DNA of 64,000 nucleotides from positions 310,001 to 374,000 of the forward strand of contig CANKUU010000001.1 of assembly GCA_947486785.1 (NCBI GenBank), in the 5' to 3' direction. Below, one piece after another: positions 44,368 through 53,480 of the stretch. Both the position numbers and the translations under genes were made by a program. Below the pieces are notes generated by a model. That model was not told where the DNA came from. It saw nothing but the letters and a program-made list of their open reading frames with translations, and searched no databases. Every line of letters starts with the position of its first letter. Within the stretch, counting starts at the first letter, position 1. This DNA comes from an uncultured Flavobacteriaceae bacterium (GTDB taxonomy: Bacteria; Bacteroidota; Bacteroidia; Flavobacteriales; Flavobacteriaceae).

Positions 44368-46158
44368 ATGCCTGCCGAAATAAGCAAATCAAAAAAACAA
44401 GTTATTTATCAAGTATTCACTAGACTTTTTGGAAACGTAAATACTACAAATAAACCCTGGGGTACTCTAGAAGAAAATGGAGTTGGCAAATTTTCTGATT
44501 TTTCAGAAAAAGCACTTCAAGAAATTAAAGATTTAGGCGTAACCCATATTTGGTATACAGGTGTTCCGCATCATGGAGTGATAACCGATTATTCGCACTA
44601 TGGTATTTCTAATGACGACCCCAGTATTTTTAAAGGTCGTGCTGGTTCGCCCTATGCGGTTAAAGACTATTATAATGTAAATCCTGATTTAGCAGATCAT
44701 CCTGAAAATCGTCTAGAAGAATTTAGAGCATTAATTCAAAGAACTCATAAAATAGGGTTAAAACTTCTTATCGATATTGTGCCCAATCATGTTGCGCGCA
44801 ATTATGAAGGGGCATCAACACCTGAAGGCTTTTTTCCTTTTGGTGCTCATGATGATAATAGTAAGAGTTATTTAAGAGATAACAATTTTTACTATATCGT
44901 AGGTGAGCAATTTAAAGTTCCGGAATGGCAAAATGGATATCAACCTCTAGGAGGTGATCTACAAGATCTTAAAGCTGGTAAATTTATTGAGATACCGGCA
45001 AAATGGACAGGAAATGGTTCGCGTTTAGCACAGCCTAATCAAAATGACTGGTATGAAACAGTTAAGATAAATTACGGGGTGCGCCCAGAGGGAACTTATG
45101 ATTTTGATGCTTTGCCAAATGGTTTTGAAAAAAAAAGCTATAAAGATCATTTTAAGTTTTGGCAAGATAAAGAGGTTCCAAATTCATGGATAAAGTTTAA
45201 AGATATAGCTCTCTATTGGTTAGAAATGGGTGTGGATGGTTTTAGGTATGATATGGCAGAAATGGTACCTGTAGAGTTTTGGAGTTTTATGAATTCGCAC
45301 ATTAAAACCAAAAATGAAAATACTTTATTGTTGGCAGAAGTGTACCAACCAAGTTTATATAGAGATTACATACACAAGGGTAAAATGGATTATCTCTATG
45401 ATAAAGTAGAGATGTATGATAGCTTAAAGCATATTATGAAAGGATATGGGTGGACAGATCATATTTCTGTCGTGCTAGAGGGCCTTAAAGATATTGAACA
45501 TGAGATGCTACATTTTTTAGAAAACCATGACGAGCAGCGTATTGCAAGTTCAGAATTTGCTGGAAATGCTAAAATAGGAATGCCAGCAATGGTAGTTTCT
45601 GCTACTACAACGACGTCACCAACAATGATTTATTTTGGCCAAGAAGTAGGTGAGCCTGCTGCGGAGAATGCCGGATTTGGAACTGCCAGTAGAACTTCAA
45701 TTTTTGATTATATAGGTGTTCCACATTTTCAAAGGTGGGTAAATAATAAAAAGTACGATGGCGGTCAACTTTCAAATCAAGAACATGAGCTAAGAGATTT
45801 TTATAAGCGTCTTTTAAACTTTACTATCGAAAGTAAGGCCTTAATGGGTAAATACTATGATTTGCATTACTACAATAAAAGTCATTCAGAAGGTTATGAC
45901 CATCGTGTTTTTTCTTTCGCTAGATGGGCGGTAGATGAAAAATTAATAATAATTTCAAATTTTGAAGTAAATGATTCACGAGTCTTTGAATTAAAAATTC
46001 CGCAAATGCTTATTTCAGAATGGAATCTAAGCGACGGAGTTTATGAAATTGAAGATGTGCTTTATGGCAGTAAAAATAGTCTTGTGGTTGAAAATAGAAT
46101 GGGAAAGGTAAACATAATTCTTAATCCGCTCGGGTTCTTTATTTTTAAGGTGGTTTAG
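44368..46158 (+). CDS. GH13 alpha-amylase family enzyme, cytosolic
   Basis: A 596-residue GH13 alpha-glucan-active enzyme without a signal peptide. Conserved regions are DIVPNH (136-141), GVDGFRYDMAE with nucleophile Asp295, LLAEVY with acid/base Glu324, and FLENHDEQR with transition-state Asp388. It begins ITHIWYTGVPHHG-like family features early, between residues 59 and 70. Being intracellular and next to the GH65 phosphorylase, it probably hydrolyses or transglycosylates imported maltodextrins to shorter sugars; branching or cyclomaltodextrinase activity is possible. It closes the lacI-pgmB-GH65 operon and is followed by a weak hairpin with a T-run. Confidence 0.92.
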   Translation: MPAEISKSKKQVIYQVFTRLFGNVNTTNKPWGTLEENGVGKFSDFSEKALQEIKDLGVTHIWYTGVPHHGVITDYSHYGISNDDPSIFKGRAGSPYAVKDYYNVNPDLADHPENRLEEFRALIQRTHKIGLKLLIDIVPNHVARNYEGASTPEGFFPFGAHDDNSKSYLRDNNFYYIVGEQFKVPEWQNGYQPLGGDLQDLKAGKFIEIPAKWTGNGSRLAQPNQNDWYETVKINYGVRPEGTYDFDALPNGFEKKSYKDHFKFWQDKEVPNSWIKFKDIALYWLEMGVDGFRYDMAEMVPVEFWSFMNSHIKTKNENTLLLAEVYQPSLYRDYIHKGKMDYLYDKVEMYDSLKHIMKGYGWTDHISVVLEGLKDIEHEMLHFLENHDEQRIASSEFAGNAKIGMPAMVVSATTTTSPTMIYFGQEVGEPAAENAGFGTASRTSIFDYIGVPHFQRWVNNKKYDGGQLSNQEHELRDFYKRLLNFTIESKALMGKYYDLHYYNKSHSEGYDHRVFSFARWAVDEKLIIISNFEVNDSRVFELKIPQMLISEWNLSDGVYEIEDVLYGSKNSLVVENRMGKVNIILNPLGFFIFKVV

Positions 46159-46162
46159 CCAT

Positions 46163-46191
46163 AGAAAAGTATTGATAACAATCTTTTTTCT
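46163..46191 (+). terminator. Weak hairpin with T-run after GH13
   Basis: ATTG (46171-46174) and CAAT (46179-46182) form a short stem extended by AGAAAAG against CTTTTTTCT with a bulge and unequal T count. It lies just after the GH13 stop and is T-rich downstream. A terminator is plausible but the stem is weak. Confidence 0.35.
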
Positions 46192-46283
46192 GTATAACCT
46201 TTAGATTTAAAATTGTTTAACTTTAGCTGATTAAATTTTACTTTTTAATTAAAATGCGAATTTAATTATTCTAGATGCAGTTG

Positions 46284-46291
46284 TATATTTG
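46284..46291 (+). promoter_or_regulatory. -7 promoter element before the GDPD gene
   Basis: TATATTTG fits TAnnTTTG exactly, 28 bases upstream of the ATG at 46320. No clear -33 TTG was seen. It argues for an own promoter for the GDPD-flavoprotein pair, separate from the GH13 operon. Confidence 0.5.
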
Positions 46292-46319
46292 AATTTTTAA
46301 CTTGCTAAATAACCATCAC

Positions 46320-47063
46320 ATGAAATATATAGCCATATTCTTTTCAGTACTTTTTTTTTCTTCTTGTATGAATAGCAGCAAGCCTTTAGTTATTGGTCAT
46401 AGAGGTGCTATGGGTCATGAAACAGAAAATACCCTTGCATCCATTCAAAAAGCCATGGATTTAGGTGTTGATATGATTGAAATTGATGTTTTTAATTTAA
46501 AAAGTGGTGAAACTGTAGTGTTTCATGATAAAACCTTAGAACGCCTAACAAATGCAGGTGGTAGCATAGAAGATTGGAATTATTTTGATTTGCGAAAAGT
46601 TATTGTAGATGGGGGTCATTCTATACCTATGCTTCAAGAGGTATTAAAATTAATTAATCATAAGGTTAAATTAAATATCGAACTAAAAGGAGAAAATACG
46701 GCTAACAGGGTTAATTTTATTATAAATTACTACATCAAAAAAGAGGGATGGAAATTAGACGATTTTATAATTTCTAGCTTCAATTGGAAAGAATTAAAAG
46801 ATATGCGCGAAATGAATGCCGACATACCCATCGCAATTTTGACAGAAGATGACCCTTTAGACGCTATTGCAATTGCTAAAGAACTAAATGCCGAAGCCAT
46901 CAATCCAAATTTTGAAAAGCTTACTGCTGAAAATAGTAAGAAGCTAAAGGAGGAAGGTTTTAAAATTTATCCCTGGACGGTAAATAAACCCGAAGATATT
47001 TTAGAGATGAAACGTTTTGGGGTTGATGGAATTATCACCAATTACCCAGAAAGGGTACGCTAA
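46320..47063 (+). CDS. Glycerophosphodiester phosphodiesterase lipoprotein
   Basis: A 247-residue GDPD-family TIM-barrel protein with a lipoprotein signal (LFFSSC, Cys16). Catalytic HRGAMGHETENT, the metal pair in IEIDVF, FHDKTLERLT and the C-terminal PWTVNKPEDI segment are all present. It cleaves glycerophosphodiesters to glycerol-3-phosphate and an alcohol in the periplasm. The start is the ATG at 46320; the longer frame begins with TTG at 46302. The TAA stop overlaps the ATG of the next gene by 1 base, so the two are coupled. Confidence 0.9.
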   Translation: MKYIAIFFSVLFFSSCMNSSKPLVIGHRGAMGHETENTLASIQKAMDLGVDMIEIDVFNLKSGETVVFHDKTLERLTNAGGSIEDWNYFDLRKVIVDGGHSIPMLQEVLKLINHKVKLNIELKGENTANRVNFIINYYIKKEGWKLDDFIISSFNWKELKDMREMNADIPIAILTEDDPLDAIAIAKELNAEAINPNFEKLTAENSKKLKEEGFKIYPWTVNKPEDILEMKRFGVDGIITNYPERVR

Positions 47064-48337
47064 TGTATGATGTTTTAATCGTTGGAGGGGGTGCTGCTGG
47101 TTTTTATGCGGCTATTCATGTTGCTGAGGCCAATCCTAAATTAAAGATTGCTATTCTTGAGCGTGGTAAAGATGTTCTAGCAAAAGTGAAAGTTTCCGGC
47201 GGTGGTCGGTGCAACGTTACCCATGCCGAATTCAATCCAGCGGATTTAGTTAAAAATTACCCCAGAGGAGAAAAAGAATTATTAGGTCCTTTTCATGCAC
47301 ATTGCAGCGGCGATGTTGTTGCTTTTTTTGAAGATCGTGGCGTTGCTTTAAAAATAGAAGACGATGGTCGAATGTTTCCGGTTTCAAATTCTTCGCAAGA
47401 CATTATCGATTGCTTTTTAAAAGAAATCCATCGTTTAGGAGTGCAAGTTTTGAAGCATAGTTCTGTAGTTGGTATTGAGCGACAAGAAACTGACCAGAAA
47501 CTTTGGCAAGTAACTTCTATTAAAAAAACATATTATTCTAAAAAATTACTTATTGCCTCTGGGAGTAATCCAAAAATTTGGAAGCAACTACAGCATCTAG
47601 GACATACAATTCAGCCGCCAGTACCTTCATTGTTTACGTTTAATATCAAAGACGAGCGAATAAAGGGTATTCCGGGTTTAAGCACCAACGCCCATATTGA
47701 AGTATTGCCTAGAAAAATTTATCAGCCAAAAATAACTATTCCATTGCGCAGTAGTATTGCAGAAAAGGCCTTATTAGAATCTGACGGACCTTTGTTAATT
47801 ACGCATTGGGGTATGAGTGGTCCGGCAATATTGAAACTCTCTGCTTGGGGTGCATTACTATTAAATGAGTTAAATTATAAATTTAGAATTCGGGTGAATT
47901 GGTTGCCAGAGTATCATGCCGAATCTATTATTCATTTGTTATTTGAAATTAAAGAGGTCGAAGCTAAGAGAACTGTTTTACGTACTAATGCCGTTGATAT
48001 TCCGCGAAGACTTTGGACAAATTTGGTTCGTGCTGCTCAAATACCAGAGCAAATGAAATGGGCAGATACAACAAAGACGCTTCTTCAAAATTTGGCAATG
48101 CAGCTTACACAATGTGAATTTCAAGTTATTGGTAAAAGTACCTTCAAAGAGGAATTTGTTACTGCTGGTGGTGTAACATTAAATGAAATTAATTTTAAAA
48201 CTTTTGAAAGTAAATTACAACCGAATCTATTTTTTGCTGGAGAAGTCATTAACGTTGACGCAATTACTGGCGGATTTAATTTTCAAAACGCTTGGACAGG
48301 AGCCTATATTGCAGCACAGCGCATTGCAAAAGACTGA
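47063..48337 (+). CDS. HI0933-type NAD(P)/FAD-dependent oxidoreductase
   Basis: A 424-residue flavoprotein of the HI0933/BaiN/RdsA family. It has an N-terminal FAD motif IVGGGAAGFYAA, the family marker VSGGGRCNVTH, LLIASGSNPK, a SGPAILKLSAW segment, and the C-terminal ITGGFNFQNAWTGAYIAA that closes the FAD site. Members reduce unsaturated substrates or modify small molecules, and few have known substrates. It is translationally coupled to the GDPD lipoprotein gene (1-base overlap). The following 268-base gap (48338-48605) has no recognised gene; TATCTTTA at 48592-48599 may be a promoter for the mevalonate genes. Confidence 0.88.
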   Translation: MYDVLIVGGGAAGFYAAIHVAEANPKLKIAILERGKDVLAKVKVSGGGRCNVTHAEFNPADLVKNYPRGEKELLGPFHAHCSGDVVAFFEDRGVALKIEDDGRMFPVSNSSQDIIDCFLKEIHRLGVQVLKHSSVVGIERQETDQKLWQVTSIKKTYYSKKLLIASGSNPKIWKQLQHLGHTIQPPVPSLFTFNIKDERIKGIPGLSTNAHIEVLPRKIYQPKITIPLRSSIAEKALLESDGPLLITHWGMSGPAILKLSAWGALLLNELNYKFRIRVNWLPEYHAESIIHLLFEIKEVEAKRTVLRTNAVDIPRRLWTNLVRAAQIPEQMKWADTTKTLLQNLAMQLTQCEFQVIGKSTFKEEFVTAGGVTLNEINFKTFESKLQPNLFFAGEVINVDAITGGFNFQNAWTGAYIAAQRIAKD

Positions 48338-48605
48338 GAAGACTAATTAATATAATGAGTTTTAAGAGATATTGATCTTTCTTTTAAATTGATAATTTGG
48401 TGCAACATAAAAAACGATCTTAATTGAATGCTTTAAAAGCGGCATAAAATGTCACAACCATTATGAAAGGCCATAAAAAATATCGATTCAGGCGACATTA
48501 AGCACTCATTTAAATACGACATAAACGTTTAAAATTTTTAACAAAAGCCAGTAATTTTTTCTCTAAAAGTAGAAGCAAACCATCTAAAAACTATCTTTAC
48601 AAAAA

Positions 48606-49697
48606 ATGTTTTTAATGAATGAAAAAGATTTCATCCCATCAGAATATACAAACTTAATTGAAGCAGGTAAAGTAGCCTGTAAGGCTCCAAGCAATATTGC
48701 TCTGGTAAAATACTGGGGTAAGAAAAAAGGCCAAATACCAGCTAACCCATCTATTAGTTTTACCTTAAATACCTGTGCTACAACCACCACAATTACGTTT
48801 AAAAAGTGTGAAAATATACAGGATGATTTTTCTTTTGATTTACTTTTTGAGGGTAAGCCCAAAGAAGATTTTAAACCAAAAATAAAAACCTTTTTTGAAC
48901 GAATTGAGGTGTATCTTCCGTTTTTAAAAGCGTATCATTTTACCATAGAAACTTCAAACTCATTTCCTCATAGTAGTGGTATTGCTTCTTCGGCGAGTGG
49001 AATGTCTGCTTTAGCATATTGTTTTATGGAGCTTGAACGTAGTATGAATGCGAAAATGACAAGCGATTTTTTTAATAAAAAGGCTTCTTTTTTAGCTCGT
49101 TTAGGCTCGGGTAGCGCCTGCCGAAGTATTGAAGGATATTTAATGCAATGGGGGCAGCAACACGATATTGAAGGTAGTTCTAACTTATATGCAATTAAAT
49201 ACCCTTATGCGATTCATCAGATCTTTGAAAATTATAATGACACCATACTGTTGGTAGATAAGGGTCAAAAACAAGTAAGCAGCACAGTAGGGCATGATTT
49301 AATGCATAATCACCCTTATGCTGTAAGCAGGTTCGCTCAAGCACAAGAAAACCTAACTAAATTAAAAGCAGTTTTTAAAGCCGGAAACCTTTCAGAATTC
49401 ATAAAAATTGTAGAAAGTGAAGCATTAACCCTACATGCGATGATGATGACAAGTCTGCCATATTTTGTTCTAATGAAACCTAAAACACTTGATATTATCA
49501 ATAAAATATGGGCTTTTAGAGCTCAATCTAAAACTCATGTTTGTTTTACACTAGACGCTGGTGCTAATGTTCACGTGTTGTATCCTGAGAGTGAAAAGGA
49601 TCAAGTATTTCAGTTTATTAAAGATGAGCTTGTTGTATTTTGTGAAAATGGACAGTACATTTGCGATAGAATTGGTTTTGGGTCAAAAAAAATGTAA
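48606..49697 (+). CDS. mvaD: Diphosphomevalonate decarboxylase
   Basis: A 363-residue GHMP-superfamily enzyme that decarboxylates mevalonate diphosphate to isopentenyl diphosphate. It shows the SNIALVKYWGKK start (29-40), the phosphate-binding loop PHSSGIASSASG (121-132), ARLGSGSACRSIEG and the C-terminal TLDAGANVHVLYP strand with the family Asp. The ATG at 48606 has an alternative at codon 4. It begins the mevalonate operon, 57 bases upstream of the mevalonate kinase ATG. A near-consensus -7 element ends 6 bases before the start, so the leader must be very short or the promoter lies further up. Confidence 0.94.
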   Translation: MFLMNEKDFIPSEYTNLIEAGKVACKAPSNIALVKYWGKKKGQIPANPSISFTLNTCATTTTITFKKCENIQDDFSFDLLFEGKPKEDFKPKIKTFFERIEVYLPFLKAYHFTIETSNSFPHSSGIASSASGMSALAYCFMELERSMNAKMTSDFFNKKASFLARLGSGSACRSIEGYLMQWGQQHDIEGSSNLYAIKYPYAIHQIFENYNDTILLVDKGQKQVSSTVGHDLMHNHPYAVSRFAQAQENLTKLKAVFKAGNLSEFIKIVESEALTLHAMMMTSLPYFVLMKPKTLDIINKIWAFRAQSKTHVCFTLDAGANVHVLYPESEKDQVFQFIKDELVVFCENGQYICDRIGFGSKKM

Positions 49698-49754
49698 CTT
49701 TTACCATAATTTTTCGTCCAAACCTTAGTTTATATTATCAAATTGAAAAGCTTT

Positions 49755-50693
49755 ATGAAAGGCCCTTTATTTTATTCCAAGATTCTTCTTTTCGGTGAGT
49801 ACGGTATTATTAAAGATTCGAAAGGTTTATCAATACCTTATAATTTTTTCAAAGGTGCCTTAAAAAAGGATGATGTTGATTCTAAAGCTGCCAGAGAATC
49901 GAACCAGGCGCTCAAAGATTTTTTGAGTTATCTAGAAAATCTACATAAAAGCGATCCTAATTTGGTTGTTTTTGATTTTGAAAGTTTACGGTTCGATATT
50001 GAAGAAGGAATGTATTTTGATAGCTCAATTCCACAGGGTTATGGCGTGGGTAGTAGTGGTGCATTAGTAGCGGCCATTTATGATAAATATGCAGTTGGTA
50101 AGATTACCGTTTTAGAAAATTTAACTCGAGAAAAATTACTGAAACTTAAAATGATTTTTGGAAAAATGGAATCATTTTTTCACGGAAAATCATCTGGTTT
50201 AGATCCTTTAAATAGTTATCTAAGCTTGCCAATACTTATTAACTCTCAAAACAACATTGAGTCTACAAGTATACCTTCTCAGAATACAGAAGGTAAGAGC
50301 GCTGTTTTTTTACTTGATAGTGGTACAACTGGTGAAACTGCTCCAATGGTTCAGATTTTTATGGAAAAAATGAAGCACGAGGGCTTTAGAAATATGTTAA
50401 AAGATCAGTTTATAAGGCATACTGACGCTTGCGTTGAAGATTTTGTAAATGGAAATGTAAAATCTCTTTTCGGCAATTTAAAGCAACTTTCTCATGTGGT
50501 ACTTGACAATTTTAAGCCAATGATACCTGCCAAATTTCACCAATTGTGGAAAAACGGAATTGAAACAAACGACTACTACTTAAAACTTTGCGGTTCTGGT
50601 GGAGGGGGGTATATTTTAGGGTTTACACAAGACATAGATAAGGCCAAGTTAGCATTAAAAGATTACAAGCTAGAAGTGGTATACAACTTCTAA
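49755..50693 (+). CDS. Mevalonate kinase (GHMP kinase)
   Basis: A 312-residue GHMP kinase that phosphorylates mevalonate at O5. The N-terminal KILLFGEYGII (9-19) resembles mevalonate kinases, the ATP loop is PQGYGVGSSGA (93-103), SSGLDPLNSY contains the catalytic Asp, and the C-terminal loop is CGSGGGGYILGF. I used the ATG at 49755; the longer frame starts with TTG four codons earlier. It lies between mvaD and a UbiA-type prenyltransferase gene, 9 bases from the latter. A phosphomevalonate kinase role is less likely but possible. Confidence 0.88.
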   Translation: MKGPLFYSKILLFGEYGIIKDSKGLSIPYNFFKGALKKDDVDSKAARESNQALKDFLSYLENLHKSDPNLVVFDFESLRFDIEEGMYFDSSIPQGYGVGSSGALVAAIYDKYAVGKITVLENLTREKLLKLKMIFGKMESFFHGKSSGLDPLNSYLSLPILINSQNNIESTSIPSQNTEGKSAVFLLDSGTTGETAPMVQIFMEKMKHEGFRNMLKDQFIRHTDACVEDFVNGNVKSLFGNLKQLSHVVLDNFKPMIPAKFHQLWKNGIETNDYYLKLCGSGGGGYILGFTQDIDKAKLALKDYKLEVVYNF

Positions 50694-50702
50694 AACAACC
50701 AC

Positions 50703-51608
50703 ATGTTTATTAGAAAAAATAAGCTCTTACTGCTAAAGCTTTTGAGCCTATTTTCATTAGTTAGGGGCTACAATATCTTAGTACTAGTTCTTGCTCAATA
50801 TTTAGCATCTATTTTTATACTTGCTCATGAATTGGGTTTAAGAGATGTTGTTTTTGATATTTATCTTTTTTGTATTGTTACGGCATCGGCTTTGGTAATT
50901 GCAGGCGGTTATATCATTAATAATTTCTATGACGCAGAAAAAGATCTTATTAATAAACCCCAGAAAAGTATGCTCGATCGCTTAGTAAGTCAGCGATTTA
51001 AGGTAACAGCCTATTTTGTTCTTAATTTTTTAGCCGTTTTTGTTGCTAGTTACGTATCGTTTAGATCAGTTTTTTTCTTCTCTGCCTATATTTTTGGTAT
51101 TTGGCTTTATTCACATAAACTTAAAAAAGTACCCTTCGTGGGCAACTTTGTTTCGGCAATACTCACGATCTCCCCTTTTTTCGCTGTTTTTGTGTATTAC
51201 AAAAATTTTGAGTCGGTTATTTTCGTTCATGCTATATTTTTATTTCTGTTGATTTTGGCTCGTGAAATGATAAAAGATTTAGAAAATTTAAAAGGTGATT
51301 TAGTACAAAATTATAGAACTATACCAATAATATATGGTTCGTTAGTTTCAAAAATATGCATTGGTTTATTAATACTACTAACTCTGATACCTTCAGTATT
51401 GCTTATCACTTTTTTTAATTTAGGTCATATGAATCTTTATTTTGAGGCCTCTGTGGTATTTTTATTATTGTTTTTGGTACTCCTTTTTAATTCTAAAAGT
51501 AAAAAGCATTACGTATGGTTACATAATATCTTGAAGTTTATTATTGTAATGGGGGTATTTAGTATTTTGTTGATTGATGTTGATCTTGTTTTAAAACGTA
51601 TTTTATGA
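50703..51608 (+). CDS. UbiA-family prenyltransferase
   Basis: A 301-residue membrane protein with about eight to nine hydrophobic segments and the two Asp-rich motifs of UbiA prenyltransferases: NNFYDAEKDLINKP (N-x3-D-x3-D) and REMIKDLENLKGD (D-x2-x-GD). It transfers a polyprenyl group to an acceptor in the inner membrane. Bacteroidota homologues are often annotated as geranylgeranylglycerol-phosphate geranylgeranyltransferase, but menaquinone-type or other acceptors are not excluded. It follows the mevalonate kinase and its TGA overlaps the next ATG (ATGA). Confidence 0.82.
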   Translation: MFIRKNKLLLLKLLSLFSLVRGYNILVLVLAQYLASIFILAHELGLRDVVFDIYLFCIVTASALVIAGGYIINNFYDAEKDLINKPQKSMLDRLVSQRFKVTAYFVLNFLAVFVASYVSFRSVFFFSAYIFGIWLYSHKLKKVPFVGNFVSAILTISPFFAVFVYYKNFESVIFVHAIFLFLLILAREMIKDLENLKGDLVQNYRTIPIIYGSLVSKICIGLLILLTLIPSVLLITFFNLGHMNLYFEASVVFLLLFLVLLFNSKSKKHYVWLHNILKFIIVMGVFSILLIDVDLVLKRIL

Positions 51609-52558
51609 GGGAAAATATTTTAAAAGTAGCCTTAGCTCAAATTGCACCTGTTTGGCTAAATAAAGAAGCAACATTAGAAAAAATAGAAGTAACCATAAAA
51701 GAAGCCGCAAGCCAAGATACAGAGCTTGTTGTTTTTGGAGAGGCAGTATTGCCAGGATATCCCTTTTGGTTGGCTTTAACCGATGGTGCTGCCTGGAATA
51801 AATCTGTGAATAAAGAACTTCATGCCCATTATACAAGAAATTCAATTCAAATAGAAGCTGGAGAATTAGCTTCTATTTGTTTACTAGCAAAAGAAAATAA
51901 AATAGCTATTTACTTAGGTATTATTGAGCGTGCCAAAAATAGGGGTGGTCACAGTTTATACGCATCTTTGGTTTATATAAATCAAGAGGGTGAAATTAAA
52001 TCGGTGCATAGAAAATTACAACCAACTTATGATGAGCGCCTTACATGGGCCCCTGGAGATGGTAATGGATTGCAGGTACATTCGCTAAAACAGTTTACGG
52101 TTGGAGGACTAAATTGTTGGGAAAATTGGATGCCTTTAGCTCGAACTGCCTTATATGGTCAAGGTGAAAATTTACATGTAGCCGTTTGGCCTGGTAGCGA
52201 CCATAATACAAAAGATATTACACGATTTATCGCAAGAGAGTCTCGAAGCTTTGTTATTTCAGTAGCTGCTCTAATGTCTAAGAATGATTTTCCTAGTAAC
52301 ACCCCTCATCTCGATAGTATTTTAGCTAAAGCACCAGATATACTTGCAAATGGAGGTTCTTGCATTGCGGGGCCCGACGGCGAATGGTTGATTGAACCAG
52401 TACTTTTTAAAGAGGGTTTAATTTATCAAGAAATAGACTTTAATCGGGTATATGAAGAGCGTCAAAATTTTGATGGTGTAGGGCATTATTCAAGACCCGA
52501 TATAACCAAATTAACCATTAACCGAAAAAGACAGTCGATTTTAGACTTTGAGAACTAA
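51605..52558 (+). CDS. Nitrilase-family carbon-nitrogen hydrolase
   Basis: A 317-residue nitrilase-superfamily enzyme with the full catalytic set: Glu46 in VFGEAVLPGYPFW, Lys137 in HRKLQPTYDERLTW and Cys171 in GGLNCWENWMPLARTALY. The bulky WENWMPLAR context and PGYPFW are close to true nitrilases (branch 1) rather than amidases of other branches. The product would be a carboxylate plus ammonia from a nitrile. The start overlaps the UbiA stop by 4 bases, so it is translationally coupled to an isoprenoid operon, which is an unexplained pairing. The substrate is unknown. Confidence 0.88.
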   Translation: MRENILKVALAQIAPVWLNKEATLEKIEVTIKEAASQDTELVVFGEAVLPGYPFWLALTDGAAWNKSVNKELHAHYTRNSIQIEAGELASICLLAKENKIAIYLGIIERAKNRGGHSLYASLVYINQEGEIKSVHRKLQPTYDERLTWAPGDGNGLQVHSLKQFTVGGLNCWENWMPLARTALYGQGENLHVAVWPGSDHNTKDITRFIARESRSFVISVAALMSKNDFPSNTPHLDSILAKAPDILANGGSCIAGPDGEWLIEPVLFKEGLIYQEIDFNRVYEERQNFDGVGHYSRPDITKLTINRKRQSILDFEN

Positions 52559-52600
52559 ATCAATAAAAAGTACAGCACAAGAAATTACAATTGTGATACG

Positions 52601-52608
52601 TACCTTTG
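52601..52608 (+). promoter_or_regulatory. -7 promoter element before the RluB-like gene
   Basis: TACCTTTG fits TAnnTTTG exactly and is 16 bases upstream of the ATG. A TTG at 52591 is too close to be the -33 box, so the upstream element is not resolved. Confidence 0.55.
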
Positions 52609-52624
52609 CATATAAATTATAAAC

Positions 52625-53464
52625 ATGAGTAGGTTCGATTCTAATAACGACAAAAAGAAGCATGATAAAAAAGGCGGTGCTTTTCGAAATAGAAATATTG
52701 GAAAAGCAAAGTCTTCCATAAAAAAGGAGGAAGCCAAAAAACTGTCCGATCCAAATACAATGCGTTTAAATCGATACCTAGCAAACTCTGGTGTCTGCTC
52801 TCGTAGAGAAGCAGATATTTATATTGCAGCTGGTAATGTTACTGTTAATGGAAAACCTATTTCTGAAATGGGCTATAAGGTTCAGATAAGCGACGATGTT
52901 CGTTTTGATGGTCGCCGCTTAAATCCTATTAAAAAGGAGTATGTGCTCTTAAATAAGCCTAAAGATTTTGTAACAACAGGTAGAGATGATAAGGGTAGGC
53001 GCAGTGCAACAAGCTTAGTTGCGGGTGCATCAAAATCTCAGCTTACTGCGGTAGATAAATTGGAAAAAACAACAACTGGCTTAATGTTGTTTACAAATGA
53101 CACCGAACTTTCTAAGCGACTAGCAAGACCAAAAAACGGATTGCGAAAAATATTTCATGTTACACTAACTAAAGATTTGCGAAGTGCCGACTTAAAAAAG
53201 ATTCAGGAGGGTGTTGCTGTTGAAGAGAATATTGTTCGTGTACAAGATATTAGTTTTGTAGATAATGCTCCTAAAAACCAAGTCGGAATAGAAATTTATA
53301 GTTCTAGAAATAATATTGTTAAACGCCTTTTTAAAGAGTTAGGCTATGAAATTACTATGTTAGATCGTGTGGTGTATCACACGCTTACAAAAAAAGATCT
53401 TCCACGAGGTCATTGGCGCTATCTTACCGAGCAAGAGGCAATTAATTTAGCGATGATTAAATAA
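52625..53464 (+). CDS. RluB/RsuA-like pseudouridine synthase, catalytic Asp replaced by Glu
   Basis: A 279-residue protein with a basic low-complexity N-terminus (1-40), an S4 RNA-binding domain (46-95; RLNRYLANSGVCSRREAD) and a RluB-family catalytic domain starting EYVLLNKPKDF. The strictly conserved G-R-L-D-x-x-T-x-G-L motif reads D-K-L-E-K-T-T-T-G-L, so the catalytic aspartate is Glu147 and the preceding Arg is Lys145; the later GKNR-like motif reads SRNN. The frame is otherwise complete (LPRGHWRYLTEQE end). I infer an RNA-binding protein with reduced or no pseudouridine synthase activity. Confidence 0.85.
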   Translation: MSRFDSNNDKKKHDKKGGAFRNRNIGKAKSSIKKEEAKKLSDPNTMRLNRYLANSGVCSRREADIYIAAGNVTVNGKPISEMGYKVQISDDVRFDGRRLNPIKKEYVLLNKPKDFVTTGRDDKGRRSATSLVAGASKSQLTAVDKLEKTTTGLMLFTNDTELSKRLARPKNGLRKIFHVTLTKDLRSADLKKIQEGVAVEENIVRVQDISFVDNAPKNQVGIEIYSSRNNIVKRLFKELGYEITMLDRVVYHTLTKKDLPRGHWRYLTEQEAINLAMIK

Positions 53465-53480
53465 AGCTACTTGTATACTA

